Below are positions 21,121 to 32,065 of a stretch of 64,000 nt of DNA, piece by piece. This DNA comes from Uloborus plumipes (Eukaryota > Arthropoda > Arachnida > Araneae > Uloboridae). The notes under the pieces were generated by a model. It searched no databases, had not been told where the DNA came from, and worked only from the letters and a program-made list of their open reading frames with translations. Location: NCBI GenBank assembly GCA_038373865.1, contig JAXGGA010001151.1:62001-126000 (forward strand), given 5' to 3'. Every line of letters starts with the position of its first letter. Positions within the stretch are counted from its first letter, which is position 1. The position numbers were made by a program, and so were the translations under genes.

Positions 21121-21215
21121 CGCTCGCTCCTCTTTCACAGTGAGAGCGTCTTAACTTCGCATCTCTCATCTTTTCGGTCTCGGGTTCGATCCGTCTCGGA
21201 GAAAGGTGGGTCGGG
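21121..21215 (+). repeat. tRNA-like segment (possible SINE head)
   Basis: AGTGAGAGCGTCTTAACTTC is followed by an excellent B box, GGGTTCGATCCGTC, at about 21183-21196. The 3' flank GAGAAAGGTGGGTCGGG differs from the SINE family described at 7019, 19735 and 49318, so it may be a different family. Not a complete tRNA by eye. Confidence 0.4.
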
Positions 21216-21449
21216 TTCGCGATGGAGATGATGTATGACGGCCGTTTATCCGGGTCCTCTTCTTACCCGGATTTTCTTTAAAGTTTTATTTTAAAGGTTA
21301 CATCAAACTTAGAACTTAATACTTCCATCGAAAGCTCCATCAACTATCAGCTTATTTATCCGTATAAGTAAAACAGAGAGTATATATGTGTGTTCCTTTG
21401 ACTAATACAAAGTTTACTTCGGATCTGGACTAAACTTGGCAGGGCAGTA

Positions 21450-21560
21450 CTTGACCTCCCGGGAAGGGCCGTAGGGTATGGGGGGGGGAGGGGGTCGAAC
21501 GCCAAAACAGTACTGAGCCGTTCGAAACTTCAATTTAAGGACCCAAAATGGTTTAAAATA
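21450..21560 (+). repeat. Dispersed repeat shared with 48.87 kb
   Basis: GGGGTCGAACGCCAAAACAG and the following TTCAATTTAAGGACCCAAAA correspond to 48867-48930. A G run lies at about 21481-21489. No ends were resolved. Confidence 0.55.
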
Positions 21561-21594
21561 GCATCTTATTACCCAAAATACACTAGACAGTCAA

Positions 21595-21760
21595 AAAAAA
21601 AAACCTGGCCACGCCTGCCTAATGTCGTGTAGGGCCCCCGCGAGCACGCGAGAGCGCCATAAAAAGACGTGGCGTGGACTCGAGAGCCCTGCAGGGTTGT
21701 TGGAAGAGCTTACTTCAGAAGTTGTATAACGTTACACCTAACAATAATGGTGGCCTAACA
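21595..21760. mobile_element. GC-richer TE fragment, unclassified
   Basis: GGCCCCCGCGAGCACGCGAG and ACGTGGCGTGGACTCGAGAG, followed by CCTGCAGGGTTGTTGG, stand out against the AT-rich background and resemble a repeated phrase I recall from animal transposons. I cannot name the family. No open frame crosses it. Confidence 0.35.
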
Positions 21761-22880
21761 CAATTTTTTTGCTCTGTACATTCAAAAGCAACTGAATGTT
21801 GAAAGGAATGGTCCACGTTAGCCACCCATTAAAGGATTGGGTAACATTTTTACATTCACCTAAAAACTAGCTTTTATGATGCAATTTAAAAGTGCGACTG
21901 TAGCATTACAATTGTTTTTTCCTATTTTTTAATAGTTATCATTAAAAATGTTTCAATGCTCATCATGGGAAATTTTTAGGCATCAAATAAATGCTTCACA
22001 CAGGAAATTTAATTTTGAAAAAAGTACAAAACCAGATTTTTTTGAAAGAAATAAAACATAACTTCGAGATACATCAGAAAAACTTCACAAAAAAAAAAAA
22101 AAATGCCCAGAACGTGTATAATGTAAGAAATTGGTTTTGACAGTTTCTTTTTCGCTCTTGTCGCATACAGAAGGAGATGTTTCAGAAGGCTTTTTCAAAG
22201 TAAAAATATTTCTGCTCCAAGGCATGACATAAAAAAAAGACAAAAACGATAAGATAAAGAAAGCATAAAACTAGATAATATCAAGAGAAATAAATACATT
22301 GATAATGATAATAACAAAAGAAGAAAATATGTATGCCAGCAGATAAAGTACAAGCAAGTGTATTTTTACATTCTTATATAAGTCACAATTTAATTTAAAG
22401 GTGCAAATAAAGCATATAAGCTCTCGAACGATGCTCGTACGAGTAACAGCAATCGGGTGTAATTTAGAGGACACAGAAAAAATTCTTTGTTTTTACTTAA
22501 CATTCCCAATACTGCGGAAAAGTTTCCTTATGTTATGGTTAGTGTTGTGCATTGAATCTGGCAAAAAGTATTTTTAAATTTTTACCAAGCTGTGCTAATT
22601 ACCGCGGCTACCATGGTTTCTATTTTCAGTTTCTTCCTCTTGTTCGAAAAATGGGCATTGAAATGAAACACGACAGTTAGTATATGTACAAAATTTTGTT
22701 GACCTAGGTTAATATCTTCTGTTGCTTCTGAGGCTGTTCATTAAACAAAACTCGTTATTGTTTTTTAGATTTTTTAAAATGAGATTGGAGCATTTTAACT
22801 CAAAAGCGCGAAAAAGTTGCCTCATTCTATTATTGGTGTATGTGAAATTTTTGATAAAAAATTTTGAATCTATTATAATA
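21761..22880. other. Unassigned, no gene
   Basis: AT-rich, with short A runs. The frame 22271-22474 (-) has no recognised motif. Nothing repeated elsewhere was identified. Confidence 0.4.
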
Positions 22881-22882
22881 TA

Positions 22883-23862
22883 CTAGCAGTACCCGCACAG
22901 CCAGTGCTCGTGCAGTAAATTGAAAAAAAAAATTGGAGAAAGAGTAATGTTTTCCCCTTCAAATAATTTAAGCGTAATCCCGAAAACTGCAAAGATTGAG
23001 CGAGCTAAGCCTTAGCTAAGTTCGCTTCGTATTGAAATGTCGAACTCAATCTTTCCACGTTTGAAGAAAATGGCAACGGTGAATAAAACTTGATTTTCAA
23101 ACTTTAAATGGATATAAACCATTTCCACGTAATTTTTCAACGTTCCCGTTCACGGCACCGTAGGTGGAAAATGTTCTAAAATAGGATTATTCGCAATCTT
23201 TCCAATGAGATTAAGTTCAAGACGATACGATAATTGTTTCTCTAGGTAGAGCCATTTTTGAACGTACCTCAGTAAAATGCACCTCGAACGCCGAATTCTA
23301 AATTTCGAATTAGTTATTTTCAAATTAACTAATTAGTCTCATTTTTGTTATATTCCGCCTAATTGAGGTTGCAAAACTCCTCCTCCCTTCCCTCAAACGT
23401 TATACATCATTGGAAAGGATTTTTTTTCTGAAAAAGAAAAGTTTTTGCACGCTTCTCTCCATTAATTAGAACAGGAGATATTCATTAATTAAATGTAGTC
23501 AATTTTCAAGGCTTAACTCTATACGCAAAACTGAAACACTAGCTCCCATTTTCCAGACAAATCTCCCTTCGTCGCTGAAGTTACATAGTTGTTAAAATTT
23601 GCGTATTAAGTTAAGCCTTGAAAATTGACTAAATTTGAGTGATAAAAATCCCGTTACTTACCTAACTGAATGTCTTTTTGATTTATTTGGCGAATTGTTT
23701 TGAACTTTAACACTACATCAAGAAGAATTTAAAAAGTCGTTGAGCACATTTGAATAAAAGAAAGTAATCATTTTTCTTGAGTTGGTCGAGGTGAATCTAA
23801 ATGTATTCAGTTGGACTTCCTTTACATTTATTACACGGGCATCGCAGTGTGGGTGCTACTAG
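22883..23862. mobile_element. Element with inverted CTAG ends (Helitron-like termini)
   Basis: The left end on the minus strand reads GCACGAGCACTGGCTGTGCG then GGTACTGCTAG. The right end on the plus strand reads ACACGGGCATCGCAGTGTGG then GTGCTACTAG. Both are hairpin-plus-CTAG ends facing outward 980 bp apart. This is either two Helitron-type 3' ends in opposite orientation or a TIR element with CTAG termini. AATTAGTCTCATTTTTGTTA inside is shared with about 14030. Confidence 0.45.
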
Positions 23863-23879
23863 TTCCTGCTAAAAATAAA

Positions 23880-23965
23880 TGTATGACACTTCACATGCGG
23901 GACAAAATGGCCGTTTTCTAAGGGAATGTCCCCACTGTAATTCAAAAATTGAATTTTAAACCGAG
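23880..23965. repeat. Dispersed repeat shared with 57.13 kb
   Basis: GCGGGACAAAATGGCCG, then GGGAATGTCCCCAC and TTGAATTTTAAA correspond in order to 57135-57225. Ends unresolved. Confidence 0.5.
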
Positions 23966-24235
23966 AAAATGCAACAAAAAGTCCAAACACGGAAAAACGC
24001 TTTGTAACGCACGAAGAAGAAGAAAAAAAGATGCTTCATCCGAAATTTTCCGCGAAATTTACTTTCTGATATCCCACCAGGACATTACTTTAAAAACATG
24101 TCACGTTTTTCAACGTATCAAAGTTGCCCTTTATAGATTTCGGCCCTTTCTTCTGTGACACTTGCTCCGAGATGCGGTGACAACTTCTTTTACGAACGCG
24201 ATTTGTTTCCTTCTTTGTGCGCTGCATTCCGAAAT

Positions 24236-24335
24236 TTCCTTCCCGAAAGTCAGGAATTTTGATGTATTGAATTGAGGTTAAATGTAGGAAGAGTCGAATG
24301 TCCAGTAACTATCCATTTCGTTTTTCTCTTTAAAG
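24236..24335 (+). repeat. Direct repeat E, copy 1
   Basis: AAAGTCAGGAATTTTGATGT through GTCCAGTAACTAT matches 25344-25445 in the same orientation, about 1.1 kb apart. The intervening DNA holds a pogo-type MITE and a tRNA-like segment. It looks like a local duplication later separated or filled by insertions. Confidence 0.65.
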
Positions 24336-24495
24336 TTTTCTTTTCTCTCTCTTCACAAAACTATTTGAAAGTGATTTTCTTTTTTGAACCAGTGTGAAAA
24401 CTTTGTAAGTGGCTAGCCGAACCGTGCGGATCATTCGCACTTGACAGAAGGGGTGCAAAAACCAGTTTTTTTTTTTTTAAGCAATTCTTTAAATA

Positions 24496-24987
24496 CGGTC
24501 GACCCTTTTTATTTCGAACCAGCCGATCTCGAAGCCTCTCTATGTCGAAATTTTTCAATTTCCCTGCTTTTACAGCATACATTCAATGTTTTTTCTCATG
24601 TTTATCTCGAATGATTTTTCCTGAAAACCTCTGTATCTCGAATTTTGACGATACTCATTTTTGAATATCATGTCCAGCCACTTTTATCAGTGGTATAACT
24701 TGGAGACAAAAACCATCTTCTGCACAATCATTCAGAGACTATGTTCGTACTTAAAGATATGCATTCACTTGTTACCTATGTAGCCATCTCAATGAGTAAA
24801 ACGTGGACTCACAACACGTCGGATCGTAAAATATTCAACAATATCAATGCAAAGCAATCTATTAAGTATTCGACTTTGTTCTTTTTGCTTGTTTTTGTAA
24901 ATTTTATCACAACCTCTGTGTCTCGAAGCCTCCATATCTCGAATTCTTCTTCTGTCCCGTGAAATTCGAGATAGACAGGTTTGACCA
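24496..24987. mobile_element. Tigger/pogo-type MITE of the TCTCGAA family
   Basis: The left end CGGTCGACCCTTTTTATTTC follows TA at 24494-24495. The complement of the right end reads TGGTCAAACCTGTCTATCTC. Both continue as TCTCGAA-type words, and TATCTCGAAT or TGTCTCGAAG recur internally. No transposase is present. Frames 24789-25127 (-) and 24809-24991 (-) are not credible proteins. Confidence 0.6.
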
Positions 24988-25207
24988 GCAAAAATGTGAG
25001 TTGCTTGTTTATTTTTCGGTGACAGCGGTGACAAATCTTGAAAATGATGCCTTACTTTGGAAGCTTGATAAAGTGATTCTAGAATTATTCGGTACTCCGC
25101 GCCCCCCCCCCCCCTCAAACTACCCACACATTTGAGAAATGATATAATTGGTGGTGAAAGTCGGAAGAGATTCCTGATTTAAAAAAAAAACTTAAAATAG
25201 GTTCGAC
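24988..25207. other. Unassigned with poly-C run
   Basis: A C run of about 12 sits at 25102-25114 and an A run near 25183. Nothing else is recognised. Confidence 0.4.
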
Positions 25208-25275
25208 CCAGGTTTTGAACTGATACTCTTCTCGTTTAAAGCACGACGCTCTACCAACCTCGCCGATGCCACTTA
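25205..25275 (-). repeat. tRNA-like segment
   Basis: The minus strand reads GGCATCGGCGAGGTTGGTAG then AGCGTCGTGCTTTAAACGAG and AGTATCAGTTCAAAACCTGG. GAGGTTGGTAGAGCG is a strong A box and AGTTCAAAACC a degenerate B box at the correct spacing. The acceptor stem is not closed (5' GGCATCGGC has no complement downstream), so I call it a tRNA pseudogene or SINE head. Confidence 0.55.
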
Positions 25276-25343
25276 GTTTGTGGATGATGTGATTACTATG
25301 TATAATGTGTCACAAAAAAGAGAAAAAATGAACAGTTTTTTGA

Positions 25344-25445
25344 AGAAAGTCAGGAATTTTGATACGTTGAATAAAGGTTAAATGTAAAAAAAGTCAAATG
25401 TCCACTTGTCCAGTAACTATTTTTTTTAAAAATCTTTTTAAGGTT
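25344..25445 (+). repeat. Direct repeat E, copy 2
   Basis: Partner of 24236-24335. This copy has a small extra CCACTT insertion before CCAGTAACTAT and an expanded T run. Confidence 0.65.
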
Positions 25446-25470
25446 AAATGTTCAAATATTTTCTCTTTTT

Positions 25471-25750
25471 CACCGACTTCAACAAAGGAGGAGGTTATAC
25501 AATTCGTCGGATATTTTTTTTTGTATGTTATAAGATTACTCGAAGAAGCCTGGACCGATTTCAAAAATTCTTTTTTTGTTTGAAAGGTCCTTCTTTCCGA
25601 TTGGTCCCATCCTCTCGTGGTCCGGGTTTGATAACGGGAACTTGCAGAAATCGATCGAAATCGGGATCACAGTAATCGTAATAATGACAATTTTGAATGT
25701 TAGGCTTCTCTGGATTAATTCATTTCTATGGTCTTTTTATCTTCATCTAA
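25471..25750 (+). repeat. RTE-like non-LTR 3' end, copy 2
   Basis: It begins ACCGACTTCAACAAAGGAGG and AGGTTATACAATTCGTCGG, then shares GGGTTTGATAACGGGAACTT and GATCACAGTAATCGTAATAA with copy 1 at 7181-7412. This copy is closer to the known RTE-tail consensus. Reading frames here are not conserved. Confidence 0.6.
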
Positions 25751-26879
25751 TGCTGATAACATTGTTTTGAAATATCTACTTATGTTAAAAATTAAATATC
25801 TTTCTATCCTGCTTCCTTCTCCTAAACGCCAATGAACTGAAAGTCGAACCATGTACATGATTCATTAGTTTTAATTTGTATAAGTATGCGATTTTAATTA
25901 ACGCAGATATCCATTAATAAGTAGTCAAATTTAAAGCGATTTCTCCTAAATGATTAAATATGAAATCCCTTGTTGCAAAACGTGGTTGATATGAAACAGT
26001 AATAATAATGATAATGCAAATTTTGAATGAAAGCTTAACTAAATCAAACATGAAACTCATTAGCGGGTCACGTACGTAGTTTGTCTTAAAATTTTATGAA
26101 CTGCGAGAAACCAGAATTGCATTGCTTTGAAATATAAATTAGTTGAAAAGCCGTTAATATCAAAATGGCTTTGATTAAACTAGTACCACCAATAAAGCCA
26201 GAGAATAATAAGGATCAGTTTTTAGTGTCAATTGTTTAAAATTTTAGACGCGTTGACAGTTTCTATTTTTTTTACATAATTAATTTTATGGAGCATTTAC
26301 TTAAAAAAATATAGCAATAAAACGGTATTTCTGCAAAACATCAAAACTCAAGTTCAAATCAAGATATTTCTGTTCTGTATTTTTTTTTATCATTAGTGAC
26401 ACATATTGCAGGGAATGACCCTTGCTCAGAAATGTAAAGACACAATTTAGAAAAATAATGAAAGCGAACGTTTCTATAAATTAAGAAATTGTCGAAATAC
26501 GACTAATTTTAACATGCTACACATTACAAATAATTAAATAATGATGTTCCAATCATCAGAGAGGGTCATTCCCTAAATCAACTCATTAGTATTGACAAAA
26601 AAAAGTTTCAGAATATTACAAACATAACTTTTTGAGTTATGCTGTTTTGCGTTAAATCAAAACCTTAAAAATTCAATTTCGAGAAAAAGGCAAAGGAAAG
26701 CTGCTTCCAGTTACTAAAACCCTTAGATTTTTAATATTAAAATGCCTGTAGCTTCGGTTCTAGGCAAGATAGAAGCAAAATTTAAACTGATTTGGAAAGC
26801 TAAGAATTCAAACTTCAATACTAAATCATAAAATAAAAATTTTTTGACCAAAAATTGCATTTTAAAGGTAGGCAGGCAC
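25751..26879. other. Unassigned, AT-rich, no gene
   Basis: One old repeat is shared with 13625-13680 (around 25950-26010). Frames 26723-26938 (-) and others are short and unsupported. Confidence 0.4.
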
Positions 26880-27162
26880 CTTAAGTACAAAGGAAAACGG
26901 TTTTTGCGGCTTGATGCAAGTTTTGCACAGCGATTCATATTATGTTCATCCTGCAGACATGCAGATACTGCCGTTTACCTGCCCACAGCAACGAAAAATG
27001 CAGTTACTGCTAATTACCATTGGTTAAAAAACAGTATTTTTTCATCGGAAACCAAAAAAAGATGCTTGTACCATAAAACTAATGTAACATAGATTTCAAA
27101 AATGCAAAAAAATGAAAATCGAAAAATTTGCAGTTACTGCCCTTTACCTGCCCACGGCAGAA
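26880..27162. repeat. Cluster of GCAGTTACTGCC / TTTACCTGCCCACGGCA motifs
   Basis: Related words occur at about 26950-26995 (GATACTGCCGTTTACCTGCC), 27000-27020 (GCAGTTACTGCTAATTACC) and 27130-27160 (GCAGTTACTGCCCTTTACCT then GCCCACGGCAG). It has the same architecture as the motif-rich transposon ends at 4710, 10436 and 15866. The cluster ends precisely at the TA where the next element inserted. Confidence 0.5.
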
Positions 27163-27164
27163 TA

Positions 27165-28036
27165 GGGGTAGGTAATACTAAGTGCGTCCACGGGGTAAGT
27201 GCGTCCACTGGGAATTATATGAACACTGTCTTGATATGGCTTCTGCAACACATCGACTATGCTAGATAACTGTCTAATGATAATTTCAATAGGTAGAATT
27301 CAGACCTGGATTCAATAGACGAAACACAATCAGGGATAACTTAAATGTCTTCAAAAAAACTCTTAAGTAAAGATTGAGAAGGTTTTATTTCAGATTCTCT
27401 TGTAGTCATACCAATCAATTGAAGTCAAGAAATGCAAGTTGTTTCTTTTGAGTAACAGCTACTAATAACATACATGGGGTATTTTGATCAAATACTCTCA
27501 CTAAAATTAGTTTATATGACGGTACGCACTTTCCCTTTCTTTAAAGTAAGGGGGGGGGGTAAGTGCGTACCATTATGATGGGGCAAGTGCGTACCACTAT
27601 CATGAGGCATATGCGTACTATTATGCGGAACAAGTGCGTACCATTATGATAAGGCAAGTGTGTACCATTACGTGGAAAATCCGACTCTCGTAATTCACCT
27701 TTAATTTTGCTTATAACTCTTTTATAAACTGATTATAAATCCGACGTCATTTCCATCAAGTATTTATATTAACATTGAATGCGGCATAAGATTTCAATTT
27801 TATTCATTACCTATGAAATATATTGGCTTTTAGATATCAGTTAGTAAATTTTTCGTTGAAAATAGCGATTATAAGCTATACTTAATTTAAACCAGAATGA
27901 CAAATGAAGCAATGAAATTAAGTGAAACACTAAATAAGGAACCAACTGATTCAAAAAACAAGAAAATTAAAAACACCGTGTGAAAAACTATTTGAATGTA
28001 CAAGAAAAAAAAGTACAAGTATCACATCATGATCAA

Positions 28037-28072
<36 letters not shown>

Positions 28073-28841
28073 TTCTTTATTTTGTGTTTTTCCTTACTGC
28101 TGCTGATTTTAATAAGAAAAATATTTTAAAACCGTATTTATTAAAAAAAAAAAACGAAATGTTCACTCAGGTCACCTAACGATCTACCATACAAATAGAA
28201 TTAAAGAAATTCACAGGGGTGCGCACTTACAACAAAGCTATTGGACGCACATGTCTCATCTTACATTTAAGAAGGGGTAAGTGCGAACCCTGGCTTAAAC
28301 ACAGATTGATTGATGTAGTAAACCAAAATAAACTATGTATACTATGAGGGATTATTACTAAATAAAAACAACTTACATTTGCGCACTTGGTCTTATTAAA
28401 AGGACAGAGGAAGAATCACAGACACAACTCTGTCAATCTTCAAATCACAGTTGTTCGCAAAACACGTGGGATATCACTGAATGCGTTTCATCCATGCAAG
28501 CAAGTGCTGATCTCTAGTATTAAGAATTATCCCAAGGCAACTGCCTAACATATTTAATATGTGCCAGAAGTTTTTTCCTGCTCATATTCACATAATTTAA
28601 GGTGGACGCACTTACTCCGCTAGGTAGGGAAAGTGCGTACCTTAGAATAGGTGTCATAAATCAGGTCACAAAACTTATGCTTATAGTTTATTTAACATAT
28701 TATATGCTTGAAAATCTTAGTAAAGGATCTGGAAAGAAAACTAAAAAAAAAAATTGTGTGTGTACAAGATTTTTCAATAGAGCAGCATCCCTGAGAACAT
28801 GAACTTTGAAAAAAAGGGTACGCACTTACCAGAACTCACCC
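27165..28841 (-). mobile_element. TA-flanked element with GTAAGTGCGTACC motifs, copy 2 (inverted)
   Basis: It matches copy 1 (15866-17571) in reverse orientation along its full length, including the T-rich interior and the terminal motif clusters. TA lies at 27163-27164 and 28842-28843. The left terminus GGGGTAGGTAATACTAAGTG has decayed relative to the right GGGTGAGTTCTGGTAAGTGC (complement). No coding capacity. Confidence 0.85.
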
Positions 28842-28843
28842 TA

Positions 28844-29320
28844 ACTTAAATTCTAGTTCAGGCCCTAGAATGTATTATTGTGAATCCATAAACAAAAATG
28901 TGTTAATTTTCATGCATAATTGTGGTTATGACAGCCCATTTAATATTTATCGATTTTCGGCCTAAAATACACCAAAGTTACAACATTGCTACAAAGTATA
29001 CAATAGTTGGCAGTATTTATTATTTTTTTCTAACTAATTTTATGCCCCTTTTTCTAAAAACACCAAAGAAATAAATGTTTTGTCATATTTTTTAAAAAAC
29101 TTGTCCGAACGTAGTGAGATACCTTAATTGATTTCTACCTTTTGATGTGCCAAGTTTTCTTTGCTTACATGTATCCATTGCTTACCATTGTCCAGAGCGT
29201 TCATTTTTTAAAATGTGACATAACTCCTTCATCCTTCAATTTAGACTCAGTTTCTTACTAGATGGACAGACTTTAACTCTCATGAGCAACCTAAACACTA
29301 AACCAATAATTGCCGATTGT
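28844..29320. other. Unassigned
   Basis: No repeat or coding signal is recognised. Confidence 0.4.
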
Positions 29321-29321
29321 A

Positions 29322-29412
29322 TCTGCATCCTGAAAATCCACCAGCTGGTACCTGGTTTGAACCTGTGTCCTAGGAGGCCAACGCTGAACCGCTGCTTTGC
29401 CCAATGAACGTT
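29322..29412 (-). repeat. tRNA-like segment (SINE head candidate)
   Basis: On the minus strand AGCGGTTCAGCGTTGGCCTC is followed by GACACAGGTTCAAACCAGGT, a good B box GGTTCAAACC. The A box is only approximate. The body CAGCTGGTGGATTTTCAGG does not match the SINE family at 7019, 19735 and 49318. Frames 29236-29494 (-) cross it and are artefacts. Confidence 0.45.
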
Positions 29413-29434
29413 TGAAAAAGCCACAAGCAAAATA

Positions 29435-30085
29435 CAGGGTGTCCACTCCAATCGTGGACCAATAGCTAATTTCTAAACCGTTAGAGATAAGCATATAGTT
29501 TATTTAGGAAAAAATCTCCAAATTATGAAAGGAATTTTGGGTCTATTCAATGTTTTTCAAAAAATCAAATTTTGAAAGAGTTACGAAATTTAAATTTTTA
29601 TACAGCCCCCCAGTCCTATCAATCATATTTAGTAAAACATTCTTGACACTGTAACGTTTAAAACTAAAAAAAAATCACTCTTCTACCACAAAAATTGACC
29701 GAGTTATGACGTTTTGAAAAATCAAGATTTTGCATTGTTTCATGACGTCATCGAGAGATCGCTTCAGGGACCGTATGCGAAATCCTTCAAAATCTTGATT
29801 TTTCAAAACGTCATAACTCGGTCAATTTTTGTGGTAGAACAGTGATTTTTTTTTAGTTTTAAACGTTACAGTGTCAAGAATGTTTTACTAAATATGATTG
29901 ATAGGACTGGGGGGCTGTATAAAAATTTAAATTTCGTAACTCTTTCAAAATTTGATTTTTTGAAAAACAGTGAATAGACCCAAAATTCCTTTCATAGTTT
30001 GGAGATTTTTTCCTAAATAAACTATATGCTTATCTCTAACGGTTTAGAAATTAGCTATTGGTCCACGATTGGAGTGGACACCCTG
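29435..30085. mobile_element. Near-complete palindromic MITE, copy 1
   Basis: The ends are CAGGGTGTCCACTCCAATCG and its exact complement, with TA at 29433-29434 and 30086-30087. Arms of roughly 300 bp pair almost perfectly (29435-29735 against 29786-30085), leaving a loop of about 50 bp with CATGACGTCATCGAGAGATC. Tc1/mariner-type targeting is inferred from TA. No gene. Confidence 0.9.
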
Positions 30086-30690
30086 TATACCCATAAATGA
30101 AATACACAACTCTCCTTCTCACAACGCTTTCAAAAGCAATTTTTCGTATAACCTCCAATTTTTACCTAACTGGTTACTTTAAAACTGCTCTTTCATGGAT
30201 ATGTTGCAAAGCTGTCTTCAAGGAAAACATTTTTTTTCCTAAATTTATTTTGATAAATTTCGTTTCTTTCCGAAAAGAGTATGGCTAATCTCTAATATTT
30301 CAAAGATTTTTCTTTGTCGAGTTTTATTTATTTATTCATTTTTTGTAGAAGTCCATACTAGACATTTTCTTTTATATGATGCTATAAAATATATCGCGAA
30401 ATTTTTCCAAGGAAACTCATTATTGAAAGATGAAAAATATTTTCCGTTATAGTAGTTAGAATTTTGTTCTTAGACGAAGCTAAAAACACAAATAAAGTGT
30501 CCGAGATGTTTTAGGCTCTTACATTTTTGTGCTGTCAAATTTGTTTTCACAAATGGAAAATTTTCAAAAGTGTTTTATTTTTAAAGTAATGTTTTGGATA
30601 GCAAGGCGGTAAGTTTGCTGTCTTTTGTTGATCTGGGAGAAACTGTAAAGTTTCTGAGATACTATTCCGTTGTCAATTAATTCCGTTATA
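30086..30690. other. Unassigned
   Basis: AT-rich sequence without recognised repeats. The frame 30097-30288 (+) is short and unsupported. Confidence 0.4.
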
Positions 30691-30694
30691 TTAA

Positions 30695-31039
30695 CCCATT
30701 AATGCCTGACATTTTTCCAAAGATATTTTGTATACTGATTACAAACAGTGTTTAATGGACAGACAAAATAATGAAAAAAATATGTACAAAATAATTTTTT
30801 ATTTAGGAAATAAAAATCGTCCCTTAAAAGTTACGATAGATACCAGAGGGTATATACTTTTTTTACTAAAATTTTTTTCTGCCTACGATATAATATTTAA
30901 AAAGGCATTTGTGAACGATGTGTGTGAGATTGTGAACAATGTCATTTTTGATAAAGATCATATTAAAACTGCTACAGAACACACTTTGCAATGGTTATGT
31001 GCTGCAATCTGTTAATAACAAATTGAAACAATACCAAGG

Positions 31040-31098
<59 letters not shown>

Positions 31099-31304
31099 TC
31101 GTGTCTGTGTTTTAGCCGAACTAAATAACTCCATGGATCCTTATAACTGCTTTTGCGATTTGTTGGATGTTATTGTCATAAAGGTCTATAAGTGACGGCA
31201 ATACACCAATTTCTCTCAGGTTCCCACTTATTGCTGAACATTTAAAGATATGAAAAGGTGTAAGCTGTGTATATCTGGTCAAAGGGACGCTAGGCGTTAA
31301 TGGG
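30695..31304 (+). mobile_element. piggyBac-type MITE (CCCATTAATGCC), copy 1
   Basis: The left end CCCATTAATGCCTGACATTT follows TTAA at 30691-30694. The right end GGCGTTAATGGG is followed by TTAG, a one-base variant of the TTAA target. Relatives are at 38416-38765, 39520-40038 and 61271-61773. A 56-T run (31042-31097) interrupts the interior. The frame 30728-31015 is not conserved intact in copies 2 and 3. Confidence 0.8.
31042..31097. repeat. Poly-T tract, 56 bp
   Basis: An uninterrupted T run inside the piggyBac-type MITE. It could be an expanded homopolymer or the trace of a poly-A retrosequence. Its true length is uncertain in any assembly. Confidence 0.9.
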
Positions 31305-31794
31305 TTAGTTTAAGATTTAAAAAAACATTTCAAGATGAACTTAAATCTGTTAATTCGAAAGAGTATATGGAAAAAAATTTTAACAGCCCTTAAAGTGTCT
31401 CTACAGAACTGTCCTGATAAAACTTTCAAAAAAAAAAGCAACTGGCTCAAATCGTTTCTTCTAATTAGTGGCATGATGGCCTTATAATTCTTAAAAGCAA
31501 ACAACAGGATCCAGATGAATTAAAGATGCTTAGATAGTGCATTAAATGTGCAATGTAAAAGTAATTACAAATTAGCACTTGCTCTTTGTTAAAAATAAAC
31601 TTCACAGGTTCTGACATTTAACAATGCCTAGGTCTTCGCTTCTGGGCACTTTTGTGAAAAGCAAGCAATACAAACTACGAGACAATATGTATGTATATAT
31701 GTTTATATATGTGTGTTATGAAGGATACAGAACACATGCTTCACAAAGCGCCTCTTACAGAGAACTCTGAATGTTAAGGAAATATAATCCTAAG
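31305..31794. other. Unassigned
   Basis: No recognised element. A short ATGTATGTATATATG tract lies near 31690. Confidence 0.4.
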
Positions 31795-32065
31795 TATGGC
31801 GATAAAAAACTAAAAAATACGTTTTTAGAGTTCATCAAATTAAAAAAAAAGATTTTCAAAATTATTGAATCTATCCGCTAAGTTTACATGCACCTATAAT
31901 ACATCAACGTGTAATATAGTGTCGCTTTTAGTATCAATAATAATACTAAATTATTAGTTTTATATTTGTGAAGAACGTGAATTTTATCTTTTATTCAGAG
32001 TTACATACATACATCATACAAACAAACAAACCCACATGTGAAACTAATAAAAGCGTATTAATAAA
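31795..32065 (-). repeat. Family A dispersed repeat, copy 4
   Basis: A nearly complete copy on the minus strand: CTAAAAAATACGTTTTTAGA at the left edge (complement of the 3' end) and AACTAATAAAAGCGTATTAA at the right (complement of the 5' end). The AATACGCTTTTA words at both edges support short inverted termini. Confidence 0.8.

Noticed and set aside
21121..21215. Functional tRNA gene
   Set aside because: The B box is excellent, but no matching acceptor or D-arm geometry could be drawn by eye.
25205..25275. Functional tRNA gene
   Set aside because: The A box is good, but the B box is degenerate and the acceptor stem does not close. Better read as a pseudogene or SINE head.
30728..31015. 95-codon frame as a gene
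   Set aside because: It lies wholly inside a piggyBac-type MITE, and the aligned copies at 38416 and 39520 do not keep the frame intact.
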